Shown: positions 10,401 to 19,536, counted from the stretch's first letter. The stretch is DNA of 48,004 nt from Porphyromonadaceae bacterium (GCA_012523295.1 JAAYIT010000139.1:1-48004), one strand, 5' to 3'. The notes: a model not told the origin generated them from the letters alone. Numbers and translations are program-made.

Positions 10401-10706
10401 CCTCGGGCATTACTCGGAAGAGGATACAACTGGCTCGGTTCCGACCGATTTGTGGAAGACGCTTCCTATCTACGTCTGAAAAACATTTCGCTGGCGTATT
10501 CACTGGATAGAGAATTGCTGAAAAAATACAACTTGAAATCAGTGAAACTGTATGTAACAGCCTACAACGTGTTCACTTGGACTAAGTATACGGGACAAGA
10601 CCCCGAAATTTCTATCTACACAAGCAATCCTTTTGCCCTTGCCGTGGACAACTCAAGAACACCGCCCGGCAAAATGTTTACTTTCGGTCTAAATGTCTCA
10701 TTCTAA
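7500..10706 (+). CDS. SusC-like TonB-dependent outer-membrane transporter (first)
   Basis: 1068 residues. The signal peptide ends near NAQ (about residue 24). A carboxypeptidase-regulatory-like domain follows (about 26-110, IQGVIKDAADQEPLIGATI). The plug (about 130-255) carries the SusC signature IRGTSSLSTNSEPLIVVDG. The rest is the outer-membrane beta-barrel, ending in MFTFGLNVSF with the terminal aromatic expected for barrel insertion. It should import large oligosaccharides using TonB energy, with the SusD lipoprotein downstream as its lid. The start codon is the ATG inside CGTATG that closes repeat copy A. The spacing to the preceding gene (217 nt) is filled by two tandem copies of this element, so translation may be controlled separately from the upstream fasciclin gene. 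Confidence 0.95.
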   Translation: MKLIHFRYYIIGFFLLCYIGVNAQYVIQGVIKDAADQEPLIGATIAEVDKENRFIAGTSSDADGRFQFRVSSPNASLRVSYIGYVSKDIKLKGEKTLEVLLESDTRQMEEVVVIAQARTTNSMMPIAERDLSTAVGKLDAAQLAEVPVTSVGEMLQGRISGVDITSISGDPGSGVSIRIRGTSSLSTNSEPLIVVDGIPYETKIDTRVNFATATQEDFGAMLDISPADIESIEVLKDAAAAAVWGAQGANGVLVITTKRGTKGRTQFSYDTKLSTVGEPKSVPMLSGYEYAMLQTEALFNAQGVVNIPKEIAYDSEWFNYHNYAQNTDWIGALTQRSFSQEHNFSLTGGGEKARYRTSVSFLDQRGTTINTGLKRIATRFNMDYDLSDRIRFSADISYTNMNADRSYSDNIRQMAYRKAPNMGIYEMDANGNRTGKYFAPEMSYQGTGYDFYNPVALAKDGMNKERTNRVIAKFFLRYYFIPEILYWSSDAAFDFMDNNARRFFPQSASGADWQSGNMNRMTESDREGSTIQTFNKLIFTPKINEDHRITSLLNFSTYDKSSVSMAQSGTNTSVYTISQVSDAMRLLSLSSAKSKIRTVSLLGNVNYVMFDRYIITAGLRLDGDSRFGTASRWGLFPAISGAWRLSSEPFTENWTWMNDFKIKASYGENGTPPNTAYGHFSRYGASGTYDDIGSIVPLNIQLDNLKWETVIQSNLGVDFAFLNNKLSGSFDLYNKRTKDVIFVNVSIPSSSGYTTLTAQNWGTIDNKGWELNLNTNFYKEKDWDVNFNFNFAQNKNYIVEIPAGYNDQRYTYNNGEYARRIAVGKPIGSIFGYRYLGVYATDQDALVKDANGNIVYNYATGEPLVMRSKNGASSFVGGAAIYEDIDHNGVIDERDLVYLGDSNPLLTGGFGPNIRWKNFMLNAFFHFKYDFDVVNNTRMQTENMYTRNNQNTATLRRWRRQGDNTDIPRALLGRGYNWLGSDRFVEDASYLRLKNISLAYSLDRELLKKYNLKSVKLYVTAYNVFTWTKYTGQDPEISIYTSNPFALAVDNSRTPPGKMFTFGLNVSF

Positions 10707-10810
10707 TGCCGTACAATGATATCAATTTTATGATACTAACACAATGCTCCATCTGCCTTTGGAGGACAGACAGGTTTTAAGGGGATGAGAGCTGATATAA
10801 ATTTAATCTT
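10707..10810. other. Spacer between susC1 and element copy B
   Basis: About 100 nt without a gene. GCTCCATC near 10746 can pair imperfectly with GGATGAGAGC near 10780, giving a long weak hairpin. I do not see a further copy of the 93-nt element here. Confidence 0.35.
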
Positions 10811-10925
10811 ATGAAACAGCCATATAAAAATAACCTTAACATGCAAGGAAATGATTAATGGCGTGTTCTCCCGATATATCGGGACAAGCTATGTGTCATT
10901 AATATAAAAAATAAATTTTAAACAC
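10811..10925 (+). repeat. 93-nt start-codon element, copy B, before susD1, with a 22-bp insertion
   Basis: A 115-nt unit starting ATGAAACAGCCAT and ending at the susD1 ATG (10926). It equals the standard 93 nt plus about 22 nt inserted after TGTTC. The insert holds the palindrome CCCGATATATCGGG (10870-10883). The usual CATACG box is replaced by TATGTGT (10890-10896), and the start-codon box by ACACATG (10922-10928). These two still pair over seven positions (six Watson-Crick and one U-G). GCCAT/ATGGC is kept. The small frame stops after 15 codons. Confidence 0.78.
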
Positions 10926-12428
10926 ATGAAAAACGGAAAAATCAAAACAATATCAATCAGCTTGTTTCTTGTAGGCATTTTCTCTCTAACGGGTTGTTCC
11001 GATTGGTTGAATCTGGAACCGGAAAATGACCTGATAAAAAAGGAATACTGGAAAACAGAAGGCGATGTAACGGCTACGCTTATCGGCGCATATAATTCGC
11101 TTACCGGTTGCGTGTCATTGTGTATGGCTTGGGGCGAGATAAGAGCCGAAATGGTTAGCGCGACACAAAAAACGTCTTCGACCTACAACAACGTAATGAA
11201 TAATATCATTAACGATGAAACAGAATTAGCGCGTTGGAGTAATTTTTACAAAGTAATAAACTACGCCAACAACGTGATAAAATTCACACCCGAAGCGCTG
11301 AAAAACGACCCGAGCTTTACCGAAGAAAAAAGCAAACAACTGCTTGCTGAAGCTTATTTCTTGCGGAGTTTATCCTATTTCTATCTGATTCGTACATTTA
11401 GGGAAGTTCCTTTAATTACAAATCCGTCTGATTCAGACGGTGATGATTACGATGTCCCCAAATCTTCCGAAATAGATATCTTGAATCGAATCATCGATGA
11501 TTTAGTCGCGTACGAGCCTTTTGCCGCAACTTCTTTTCAGTCGCTCACAAGCTCTAAAGGCCGCGCTACCCAAGGAGCGTTAAATGCGCTTCTCTGCGAC
11601 TTGTACCTTTGGAGAGCCGGTGTGAAAAAAGGAGCCGGTGAAAACGGCGATGATGATTTAAGAAAAGCAGTTTCGGCCGGCGAAAAAGTACGTTCATTAG
11701 ACTACAGCCTTGTGGAGGGAGAGGACTGGTTCAAAAACTTCTATCCCGGAAATACATCCGAAAGTATTTTTGAATTACAATTCGACAGAAACAAAGGTTT
11801 GACGAACAACCTGCTGAACATATTCTCGAAAGAGATTGATTACCAGTTGATGGCGACAAGCTCTATTGATGCACTTTACAGCGGGAACCAAAACGATACA
11901 CGAGCCAACGGAAGAACCTACTTTACCCAGGAAAACGGGGAGAACGAAGTGTGGAAATATGTGGGAACAGGTTTTTCATCGGACGGCAAAGAAAACCGCA
12001 GGACGCGCGATGCAAGAGACAATAACTGGATATTTTACCGCCTGCCGGATGTGATGCTGCTTGAAGCTGAAGCAAGACTGTTGCTGGCTGACAATGACGC
12101 AGTTGCATTTGAATTGATCAAAACGGTAAAAGAAAGAAGCTCAACTGCGCCGGCAGCTTGGAGCGCCACACTCTCGGAAATACTCACGGAGCGCTCGCGC
12201 GAATTGGCTTTCGAAGGCAAACGCTGGTTTGACTTGTTGCGCTATGCACGCAGAAGCGTAGAAGGACAAAACGCGATTATGGAAATATTGCTGTCTATGG
12301 TGCCGGCGTCAGACCGCCCCTTCTTTGAAATAAAGTTCAAAGACATCAACAGCTACTATCTCCCTATCCACAACGACGAATTGAAAGAGAACGAAAATTT
12401 GGAACAAAATCCTTTTTATAAATTCTAA
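10926..12428 (+). CDS. SusD-like glycan-binding lipoprotein (first)
   Basis: 500 residues of the RagB/SusD family. The lipoprotein signal has its cysteine at residue 24 (SLTGCSDWLNLEPEN), and the following SD suits surface export. Tetratricopeptide-like helices begin with ATLIGAYNSLTG and LLAEAYFLRSLSYFYLIRTF. The C-terminal SusD signature is RSRELAFEGKRWFDLLRYAR. It forms the outer lid of the SusC transporter and captures the glycan. Translation starts at the ATG that ends repeat copy B, so the element lies inside the susC1-susD1 transcript. Only 5 nt separate it from the next gene. Confidence 0.95.
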   Translation: MKNGKIKTISISLFLVGIFSLTGCSDWLNLEPENDLIKKEYWKTEGDVTATLIGAYNSLTGCVSLCMAWGEIRAEMVSATQKTSSTYNNVMNNIINDETELARWSNFYKVINYANNVIKFTPEALKNDPSFTEEKSKQLLAEAYFLRSLSYFYLIRTFREVPLITNPSDSDGDDYDVPKSSEIDILNRIIDDLVAYEPFAATSFQSLTSSKGRATQGALNALLCDLYLWRAGVKKGAGENGDDDLRKAVSAGEKVRSLDYSLVEGEDWFKNFYPGNTSESIFELQFDRNKGLTNNLLNIFSKEIDYQLMATSSIDALYSGNQNDTRANGRTYFTQENGENEVWKYVGTGFSSDGKENRRTRDARDNNWIFYRLPDVMLLEAEARLLLADNDAVAFELIKTVKERSSTAPAAWSATLSEILTERSRELAFEGKRWFDLLRYARRSVEGQNAIMEILLSMVPASDRPFFEIKFKDINSYYLPIHNDELKENENLEQNPFYKF

Positions 12429-12433
12429 ATACC

Positions 12434-13948
12434 ATGAAGAAACGTATATCAATCACTCATTTAATAGCGACGCTTTTTGCCGGGGTATTCATTTTTTATG
12501 GAATATCCTGCACCAAAGGCATAGAAGATGTCTCTTTTTATGATAAAAGTCAGGTAACCATATTGACTTACCTGAAAGAAAACCCCGAATATTCCGGCTT
12601 CTTGGAATTAGCGGAGAAAAGCGGGTATTCCGGGGCGCTCGGAGCTTATGGTGCATACACTGTTTTTGTGTTTGACAACGAGGCCCTGCAAGCCTATAAA
12701 TCGGCGGCTAATATCACTGAATTTGATAATGAAAGCGCCAAACGCCTGATAGAGTATCATATACTGAAAAGCGTAGTAAACACCGATATTATGGGCAACG
12801 GCGGTATGAGAACAAGCACAATTGTTGGCGATTATATTGTAGCAGACCTTCAGGAAGGCAATAAAATCTTGCTGAACAACCATGCGTTTATTAAAACTCG
12901 GAATCTTGTGATGACAAACGGCTATATGCATGTAATAGACAAGGTGCTACCGCCTATTAACGACGATGTGAAAACCCGAATTTTCAATGAATCCGAATTT
13001 TCCATTTTCAAAGCCATGTGGGAAAATTCCGATTTTGAAGCCATCTACGCCAAGGAAAAAGGATTACTCACGTTTTTCGTGGTGCCGGACAGCGTGTATC
13101 AAAAAGCAGGTATCAACTCCCTGACCGATATCATGAACCTGCCGGCTGTCAATAACGAACGTTCGAAATTAACCGATTTTGTGGCTTATCACGCCATTCA
13201 AGGCATGCGGTTTCTCAATTTTTTCGATGGAGGCAACTACCCGACGCTCGGCAAAGAGATGTTGAGCGTAAAAATCGAAAACCGCTACAAGGTAAACAAA
13301 CGATTTATTAAAATTCCGGGAGATACAGAAGTAGAAACCTACGTTCCCGTTCATCCGGGAATGAGCAACCGACAGGCAAGAAACGGCGTTTATCATGTGT
13401 TGGGAGACAAACTTATTCCCATCACTCCGCCGGCTGAATATACTTATTTTGACTTTACCGAACAGCCCGAGTTGGTTAACTTGCCGGAATACGGAGTTGC
13501 AACCATTCAAAACATCCAAAATTGGGAGTTTGAAAGGGTGAAAGTGGTAGTTACCGGCGGTAGTTTCGAGTACTTTGTGTCTAAGGACGCTAACGATAAA
13601 AAATATTACAACAACAAAGATATATTTTATTTCTCGGGCGGGCGTTGGAGCTTAGAGTTAATATCGCCGAAAATAAGCGCGGGAAAATACCGGATGCGGC
13701 TTCTTTATAAAATGGGACCTTCAAGGGGCGCTGTTCAGGTATATCTTGACGATGTAAAAGTAGGCGACCCGATCAATATGCGAAACAATTATCCGACCGA
13801 ATATGATATAAAAAACGGAAATTATTGGCGTGCATTTGTCAAGGATGTGTACTTTGACACTACCAAAGAGCATGTAATACGCATACAGACAGTAATTCCC
13901 GGGCAGGGACTGTTAGACGGAATGGAGTTTGAACCTATAAATGAATAG
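12434..13948 (+). CDS. Fasciclin-domain lipoprotein (second)
   Basis: 504 residues. The lipidated cysteine is at residue 26 (FYGISCTKGIED). Two fasciclin-like modules are visible: the first (about 35-175) with YTVFVFDNEALQAY and NGYMHVIDKVLPP, the second (about 180-330) with LTFFVVPDSVYQKAG and NGVYHVLGDKLIP. The C-terminal 150 residues (GRWSLELISPKISAGKYRMR) look like a beta-sandwich of carbohydrate-binding type, but I cannot assign a family. It is joined to susD1 by 5 nt and to the next gene by 3 nt, so it is surely co-transcribed. It is likely a surface-exposed binding component of the SusCD system; that role is inferred. Confidence 0.85.
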   Translation: MKKRISITHLIATLFAGVFIFYGISCTKGIEDVSFYDKSQVTILTYLKENPEYSGFLELAEKSGYSGALGAYGAYTVFVFDNEALQAYKSAANITEFDNESAKRLIEYHILKSVVNTDIMGNGGMRTSTIVGDYIVADLQEGNKILLNNHAFIKTRNLVMTNGYMHVIDKVLPPINDDVKTRIFNESEFSIFKAMWENSDFEAIYAKEKGLLTFFVVPDSVYQKAGINSLTDIMNLPAVNNERSKLTDFVAYHAIQGMRFLNFFDGGNYPTLGKEMLSVKIENRYKVNKRFIKIPGDTEVETYVPVHPGMSNRQARNGVYHVLGDKLIPITPPAEYTYFDFTEQPELVNLPEYGVATIQNIQNWEFERVKVVVTGGSFEYFVSKDANDKKYYNNKDIFYFSGGRWSLELISPKISAGKYRMRLLYKMGPSRGAVQVYLDDVKVGDPINMRNNYPTEYDIKNGNYWRAFVKDVYFDTTKEHVIRIQTVIPGQGLLDGMEFEPINE

Positions 13949-13951
13949 ACT

Positions 13952-14995
13952 ATGAAAAAAACGATAATAATATTCAGCACAACGTTGTTGGCGCTCGTAA
14001 TGGCGCTTGCCGTCTCTTGCGATAATTGGGACGAGCACTATAACCGACCGGCGCCGTCAGTTGTAGACCCCAAGCTTCCGAATGTAGCAGAAGTGGTAAA
14101 AGCACAAACAGGCTACACATACGTTTCGGATTTGTTGGAAAGCGGTGAGTTGGATCCCTACTTTGAAAGAAATCGGGAGTTTACTATGTTTGTCTTTTCA
14201 GATGAGCAATTTGATAACATCATATCCGGTTTGTCGAGTGAAGCGTTACAGGGACTCCAAAATGATAGTGTGTTTAGAATGTGGGTGGTAAAAGCTACGC
14301 TTTTGCGTAGTGCGTTTACCCGTGAGGAAAAAACCAACCCGAAAGGGGAATTCAAAGCTTTTGACGGTGTCAAAGTTAATGTAGATTTTGATGTAACTCC
14401 CATAGCAAAAGTACAACACGGAAGTGTGTATGCCTATACGAACAATATCGCTCTTTTCCCGAAAGATGTGTTCACGTTTAGAGTTGAGCCTGAAAGCTGG
14501 ACGAGTTATAATATGGGCTGGAGAAGTTCCCGCTCCAATGTAGTTGTGCCGGAAGCATTTGGAGGAAACGGCGGAGCTACGTGGTTTAGGGATCAAAAAT
14601 ACCATCTTATCCTTAATATAGGAGGGATTGATGGCGTAAAATCATACAATGTTATAGACGGAGTCAATTATAAAATAAAGCTTTGTGTTGCATTTTACAC
14701 GTCTGTAAAATGTCAATTCTTGACTTATGCAAAAGATGTGTTAGAAAATGAAAAAATCCCCATTGCAGATGCGGAATACCTTGATGATAGCGGAGACCTG
14801 TTTAATGATGATATTAACAAAGGAATGCGGCTGCTGGAATTAGGTCCGGTAGCGTTTTACAAAAATGAGCGAATGACCAAGTTCCACATTGACTTCCGTG
14901 ACAGAACATTTCCGCCTATCGACGGTGTCGAGCCAACAGCCGATCAGCGAGGTCTTATCATCGACTACATTGAATTTATCCCGGTATTTAATTAA
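13952..14995 (+). CDS. Fasciclin-like lipoprotein (third), shorter
   Basis: 347 residues with the lipidated cysteine at residue 23 (LAVSCDNWDEHYN). One fasciclin-like module (about 45-190) is visible, with TYVSDLLESGELDPYF and REFTMFVFSDEQFDNI. The remaining part, with YHLILNIGGIDGVKSYNV and LIIDYIEFIPVF, resembles the beta-sandwich tail of the previous protein. The two genes therefore look like diverged relatives of different length. It lies between the two SusCD pairs and 17 nt before susC2. Binding or scaffolding at the cell surface is inferred from context only. Confidence 0.8.
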   Translation: MKKTIIIFSTTLLALVMALAVSCDNWDEHYNRPAPSVVDPKLPNVAEVVKAQTGYTYVSDLLESGELDPYFERNREFTMFVFSDEQFDNIISGLSSEALQGLQNDSVFRMWVVKATLLRSAFTREEKTNPKGEFKAFDGVKVNVDFDVTPIAKVQHGSVYAYTNNIALFPKDVFTFRVEPESWTSYNMGWRSSRSNVVVPEAFGGNGGATWFRDQKYHLILNIGGIDGVKSYNVIDGVNYKIKLCVAFYTSVKCQFLTYAKDVLENEKIPIADAEYLDDSGDLFNDDINKGMRLLELGPVAFYKNERMTKFHIDFRDRTFPPIDGVEPTADQRGLIIDYIEFIPVFN

Positions 14996-15012
14996 ATAAA
15001 CACACAAGAGAT

Positions 15013-18000
15013 ATGAAATTGAAAGAAATATTGACAATCTTACTGTTTATGACAGCAGGCGTACTTTCCGCCCAGCAGGTTTCTACCTTGAAAGGGAGGG
15101 TGTTTGATGCACAGACGCTTAAGGCGCTGCCTGACGTAAACATCAGAGTGGAAGGGGAAAGTAGAACCATGACATCTGCCGATAGTCTCGGTAACTTTAC
15201 CATCAAAGTAACCGGAGAACACGCGTTGTTGAACCTTTCTTATCCGGGATACAAACCGTACGGCAAATACCTTTACAAAGGGTTGGAATACTTGGACATC
15301 TATCTGATAAACAGCCAAGTGGAAGTGGTTTCGGAAACGTTGAAATACGGCATGAAAAACTCATCTACGGCTTTCAGCTACGAAGAGGCGCTGAAAGGAA
15401 AAGTGGCCGGATTGGACGTAACGCAGCGTTCGTCGCTCTCTGCCGAAGGGGCTATGATGCTGATACGCGGACTGAAAACCCTGAAAGCCGGTACGCAGCC
15501 GCTGATTGTGCTGGACGGAATGCCCATTGACATGCCCGATTTCAAATCGGTGGTTGACGGCTACGTGGAAAATCACCTGAACTTTTTAGATGTGAAAGAC
15601 ATAGAAAAAGTAACCGTGCTGAAAAACGGAAGCGCCATATACGGCTCGCAGGCGGCTAACGGTGTAATTCTTATTGAAACCCAACGACCGCGTGAAGCAA
15701 AAACCTATATCAATTTCACGGCATTGGGCGGCGTAACGATGAAACCGAAACAAATCCCCCTGTTCAATCCGGATGAGTATGTCAATTTCGCAAAAGAACA
15801 ACTCGTGTTGTCGGGATTGAATGCAGGCGATATTGCCGCGAACTACGATTGGATAAACGACCGAGCCGGCTATCCGGTTTTCAACAACAATACCGATTGG
15901 CAGTCGGTGGTGTTTAACGAAGCCATATCGCAAAACTACCACCTGAACGTGAAGGGTGGCGATGCCATGGCGAAGTACAGCATATCCATCGGCTATTTAG
16001 ACCAACAGAATGTGGTGAATAACGCGAGCAGCAGCCGCTATAACACACACCTGAACGGCGACCTTCAAATTCTCGAAAACCTGAAAATGAAGGCAAATCT
16101 CGGATACTCTGTGGTATCCACTTCGTTGAAGCCTTTCGGGATAAACAAGGGCATCAACCCGATAACTGCAGCGCTGATAAAACCGCCCGTTTTTTCACCC
16201 TATCAGATGAAAGAAAATGACGACGGAAGCGCAACACAACTGAATCTACTCGAAGATGTTGACCCGCTCGGATTCAGCAATCCGCTCTCCATCATAGAGA
16301 AAACCGATATCATGGCAAACAGCAACCACTTTGTCGGCTCGTTGGATTTGGAGTATGAGTTTAACAAAAACTTCAGCTCCGGCATCATGGTAGGATTGGA
16401 TTACAATAAAGTGCGGCAGGATTTGTTTATCCCTTCAGCCGGAATCGTGAAATTGGACGGCGTAGAATTTGACCGGAAAGCGCAACGAAACGTGCAGAAC
16501 TTTTCGGGATTCTACACCGATTTCAGAGTGAATTACAACAACCTGAACAGAATTCACAAGCTCACAGCTTTTGCCGGCATCAATTTCAAGAACACCACGC
16601 TTATTCTCAACCGCGGTACCGACTACGCCATGCCCAACGACTATTTCAAAGGACTTGGCTCGGGCTCGTGGGATGCGGCAAGTTCTGCCATCTATATGAA
16701 ACAAATTCTCACCGGCAAGGACAACCTGAAATACATGAACGGATATGCCGATGTGAATTATGCTTATTTGGATAAATATTTCGTATCGGCCAATCTCTCG
16801 CTGAATGGAAACTCCAGGTACGGAGCCAACCACAAAGTAGCGTTTTTCAATGCCATAGAAGTTGGGTGGGATATGGCTGCCGAAGAATTTATGCAGTCAG
16901 CCACTGCAATAGATAAAATGAAATGGCGCATCAAATCATCCATGCTGGGCAACGATGCAATCGGCAACACCAACAGCCTGTCCTACTACAAAGGGCAGAT
17001 GTACAGAGATGTAGCCGGGCTTGTGAGAGGCGGTATCGGCAACAAAGATTTGAAATGGGAAAGCACGCATCATTTGGACGCCGGATTAGATGTTTCTTTG
17101 CTGCGCGAACGGCTCACGCTTACCATTGACTTTTATCTTGCGCGGACCAAAGACCTGCTGCTGTGGCATACCTATCCCGCAGATATAGGTTACGACGGGT
17201 ATTGGAAAAACGGCGGTGAACTGCAAAACAGCGGAATCGAATTGAGCTTGTATGCGCGCCTTGTGGACAGCGATTTTAAATGGAATGCAGGCGCCACATT
17301 TACCGCCAATAAAGCGGAACTCAAAAGTTTACCCGACGGAAATCCGATAATCAGCTCCATTTATAAAGGACAGCTTATCAGCAAAGTAGGGCAGTCGCCT
17401 TTCGAATTTTACGGATTGGAAGCACAAGGCGTGTATGCATCCGCTTCTGAACTCCCATCGGGCGGATTGGTCTATAAAAATGATGGATCGGCGTTCCGGG
17501 AAGGCGATGTGAAATACCGGCAGGTGGCAGAAGATGGAGTTATCGACGAGCATGATTACGTATCGCTCGGAAGCCCGCTGCCTAAATTCTTCGGCGGATT
17601 CTTTACCGATTTTGCCTACAAAGGATTTAGTCTGAATCTCTATTTCACCTACAAATACGGTAACAAAGCCTTTAATTTCACACGGATGTTGCTCGAAAGT
17701 CAGGCCGATTTATCCAATCAATCCCGAGCTGTGAATGCCCGTTGGCGTGAGGATAACACCGCTACCGATATGCCGAGCGCCCTTGGAGCGCCGCGTAATT
17801 ACGCGTTCTCATCGCGCTTTATCGAAGACGCATCGTTCCTGCGGTTAAGCAATGTGCATCTGTCCTACAGAATTCCCTACAAAAACAATATTATACAAAG
17901 TATTGACCTTTTTGTGGAAGGAAATAACTTACTTACCCTTACGAAATATTTAGGGTACGATCCCGAATTCTCGTACGGTAGCCAAGGCTATTTTCAAGGT

Positions 18001-18063
18001 GTAGATTATGCAAAATCACCCCTTTCAAAAAGTGTTTTTGCCGGTTTCAAACTCGGACTCTAA
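15013..18063 (+). CDS. SusC-like TonB-dependent outer-membrane transporter (second)
   Basis: 1016 residues. The signal peptide ends at VLSAQ (about residue 20). A carboxypeptidase-regulatory-like domain (about 25-100, LKGRVFDAQTLKALPDVNIRV) precedes the plug (about 115-225, IRGLKTLKAGTQPLIVLDGM) and the beta-barrel, which ends VFAGFKLGL. It differs widely in sequence from the first SusC, so it is not a recent duplicate and probably imports a different oligosaccharide size or linkage. It has no 93-nt element before it; the leader is a 17-nt spacer. SusD2 follows after 12 nt. Confidence 0.94.
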   Translation: MKLKEILTILLFMTAGVLSAQQVSTLKGRVFDAQTLKALPDVNIRVEGESRTMTSADSLGNFTIKVTGEHALLNLSYPGYKPYGKYLYKGLEYLDIYLINSQVEVVSETLKYGMKNSSTAFSYEEALKGKVAGLDVTQRSSLSAEGAMMLIRGLKTLKAGTQPLIVLDGMPIDMPDFKSVVDGYVENHLNFLDVKDIEKVTVLKNGSAIYGSQAANGVILIETQRPREAKTYINFTALGGVTMKPKQIPLFNPDEYVNFAKEQLVLSGLNAGDIAANYDWINDRAGYPVFNNNTDWQSVVFNEAISQNYHLNVKGGDAMAKYSISIGYLDQQNVVNNASSSRYNTHLNGDLQILENLKMKANLGYSVVSTSLKPFGINKGINPITAALIKPPVFSPYQMKENDDGSATQLNLLEDVDPLGFSNPLSIIEKTDIMANSNHFVGSLDLEYEFNKNFSSGIMVGLDYNKVRQDLFIPSAGIVKLDGVEFDRKAQRNVQNFSGFYTDFRVNYNNLNRIHKLTAFAGINFKNTTLILNRGTDYAMPNDYFKGLGSGSWDAASSAIYMKQILTGKDNLKYMNGYADVNYAYLDKYFVSANLSLNGNSRYGANHKVAFFNAIEVGWDMAAEEFMQSATAIDKMKWRIKSSMLGNDAIGNTNSLSYYKGQMYRDVAGLVRGGIGNKDLKWESTHHLDAGLDVSLLRERLTLTIDFYLARTKDLLLWHTYPADIGYDGYWKNGGELQNSGIELSLYARLVDSDFKWNAGATFTANKAELKSLPDGNPIISSIYKGQLISKVGQSPFEFYGLEAQGVYASASELPSGGLVYKNDGSAFREGDVKYRQVAEDGVIDEHDYVSLGSPLPKFFGGFFTDFAYKGFSLNLYFTYKYGNKAFNFTRMLLESQADLSNQSRAVNARWREDNTATDMPSALGAPRNYAFSSRFIEDASFLRLSNVHLSYRIPYKNNIIQSIDLFVEGNNLLTLTKYLGYDPEFSYGSQGYFQGVDYAKSPLSKSVFAGFKLGL

Positions 18064-18075
18064 ACTGATAACGAT

Positions 18076-19536
18076 ATGAATTATACAAATAAAATAAAAA
18101 CCGTTTTGCTGTCATTACTCCTTATCGGATTTGCTTCCTGCAACATGGATGTGGACAATAATTTGATTGTAAAAGAAGAAGACAGCTTTAAGAATGAGAA
18201 CGATGTAAACGCGTTGATGCTCGGCGCTTACGCGCAAATGCAAGAACTTGCTCCGCAGTTGGTTTTGCTCAATGAAGTCAGAGCCGACTACTTGGAGTTG
18301 ACGCCGGCAGGCAGCGCAGACCTTGACCTGTTGGCGCTGCGTCAAAACAATGCTTCAAAAGAGAACGCTTATGTATCGGTAAAACCGTTCTACAAAATCA
18401 TACAAACGTGCAATAATATTATTGCCAATGTCCCGAAAGTAGGGGCAAGCGACCCGGCATTTACCAAAGAAGTGGAAAACCATTACTTGGCCGAAGCCAC
18501 CGGACTTCGCTCGTGGACGTACTTCCAATTGGCGAAACTGTATGGAAGCGTCAACTACTACGAGTCGTACGTATCATCTTCGCAAGATCAGATTACGGGC
18601 GAGACGTTAACGTTAGAGCAGTTGGTGCCGAAACTTATTGCTATTGAAACGGCACATTTGAATAATTTCTCTGCCGGCTTTATTAGAAACTATTCGGCCG
18701 CTTGGCGCAGGGTGCGTGTCAGCGAGCATTCTACGCTTGCATTCTTGGGTGAACTTCATATGTTTAATGCCGCCATCAAACAAGGAAATGCGGTAGAAGA
18801 TTACGAAAAGACGTTGACGTACTTAGGTGCGTTGATGAGCTTGGACTCTACAACTACCAGCAGGCAGACATTTAAAGTGGGAAATCTGTATGGAGGTGAT
18901 AAATGGAGCGATATTTATAAAAATATGGTTGTAAATGCCGATGAAGCAATATTTGCAGTTGATTATTCTAAAACTTACAAGCAACAACACCCTCTGCAAG
19001 ACCTATTTAATACCAATCCGCTGTTGCTTTTCAACTCCGAGTATGCAAATATTTGGGAGGCATCTGATAAACGAGCCGCAATATCGGTTGACTTTTCATC
19101 TCGTCAAGTTCGAAAATTCGCGATGCAGAAGCAGGCATTGGACGATGACGCTCCAATTATCTTTTATCGTGCTGCCGATATTCACCTGCTCTATGCCGAA
19201 GCACTCAATTCGTTGGGAAGAACAGACAAAGCATTGGATATTATTAACAAAGGAAATGCTTATGTGGAATATACACCTACGGGTGAGAAAATCTACAATG
19301 CCCAATCGTTAGGTGTGCGAGGCCGTCAAAATCTTCCGGAAATTGCAATAGTGGCTTCTGAAGCCGAAATACCGGAAATAGTTGCAGAGCTAATCCGCAA
19401 AGAACGCATGCGAGAACTGGCGTTTGAAGGCAAATATTGGCAGGATAAAATACGTTATGCGCTGTTAAAGGGCGGTAACTCTTTCAAGAATGGTGAAGAA
19501 ATCGTATCGAAAGACAAATGGTTTTTGCCTCAATAA
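18076..19536 (+). CDS. SusD-like glycan-binding lipoprotein (second)
   Basis: 486 residues of the RagB/SusD family. The lipidated cysteine is at residue 22 (IGFASCNMDVDNN). SusD features include ENDVNALMLGAYAQMQEL, YLAEATGLRSWTYFQLAKLYG, the helix IFYRAADIHLLYAEALNSLG, and the C-terminal LIRKERMRELAFEGKYWQDKIRYA. It pairs with the SusC gene 12 nt upstream. It ends in DKWFLPQ, a typical end for the family. A small hairpin (19581-19598) sits between it and the hydrolase genes. Confidence 0.94.
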   Translation: MNYTNKIKTVLLSLLLIGFASCNMDVDNNLIVKEEDSFKNENDVNALMLGAYAQMQELAPQLVLLNEVRADYLELTPAGSADLDLLALRQNNASKENAYVSVKPFYKIIQTCNNIIANVPKVGASDPAFTKEVENHYLAEATGLRSWTYFQLAKLYGSVNYYESYVSSSQDQITGETLTLEQLVPKLIAIETAHLNNFSAGFIRNYSAAWRRVRVSEHSTLAFLGELHMFNAAIKQGNAVEDYEKTLTYLGALMSLDSTTTSRQTFKVGNLYGGDKWSDIYKNMVVNADEAIFAVDYSKTYKQQHPLQDLFNTNPLLLFNSEYANIWEASDKRAAISVDFSSRQVRKFAMQKQALDDDAPIIFYRAADIHLLYAEALNSLGRTDKALDIINKGNAYVEYTPTGEKIYNAQSLGVRGRQNLPEIAIVASEAEIPEIVAELIRKERMRELAFEGKYWQDKIRYALLKGGNSFKNGEEIVSKDKWFLPQ

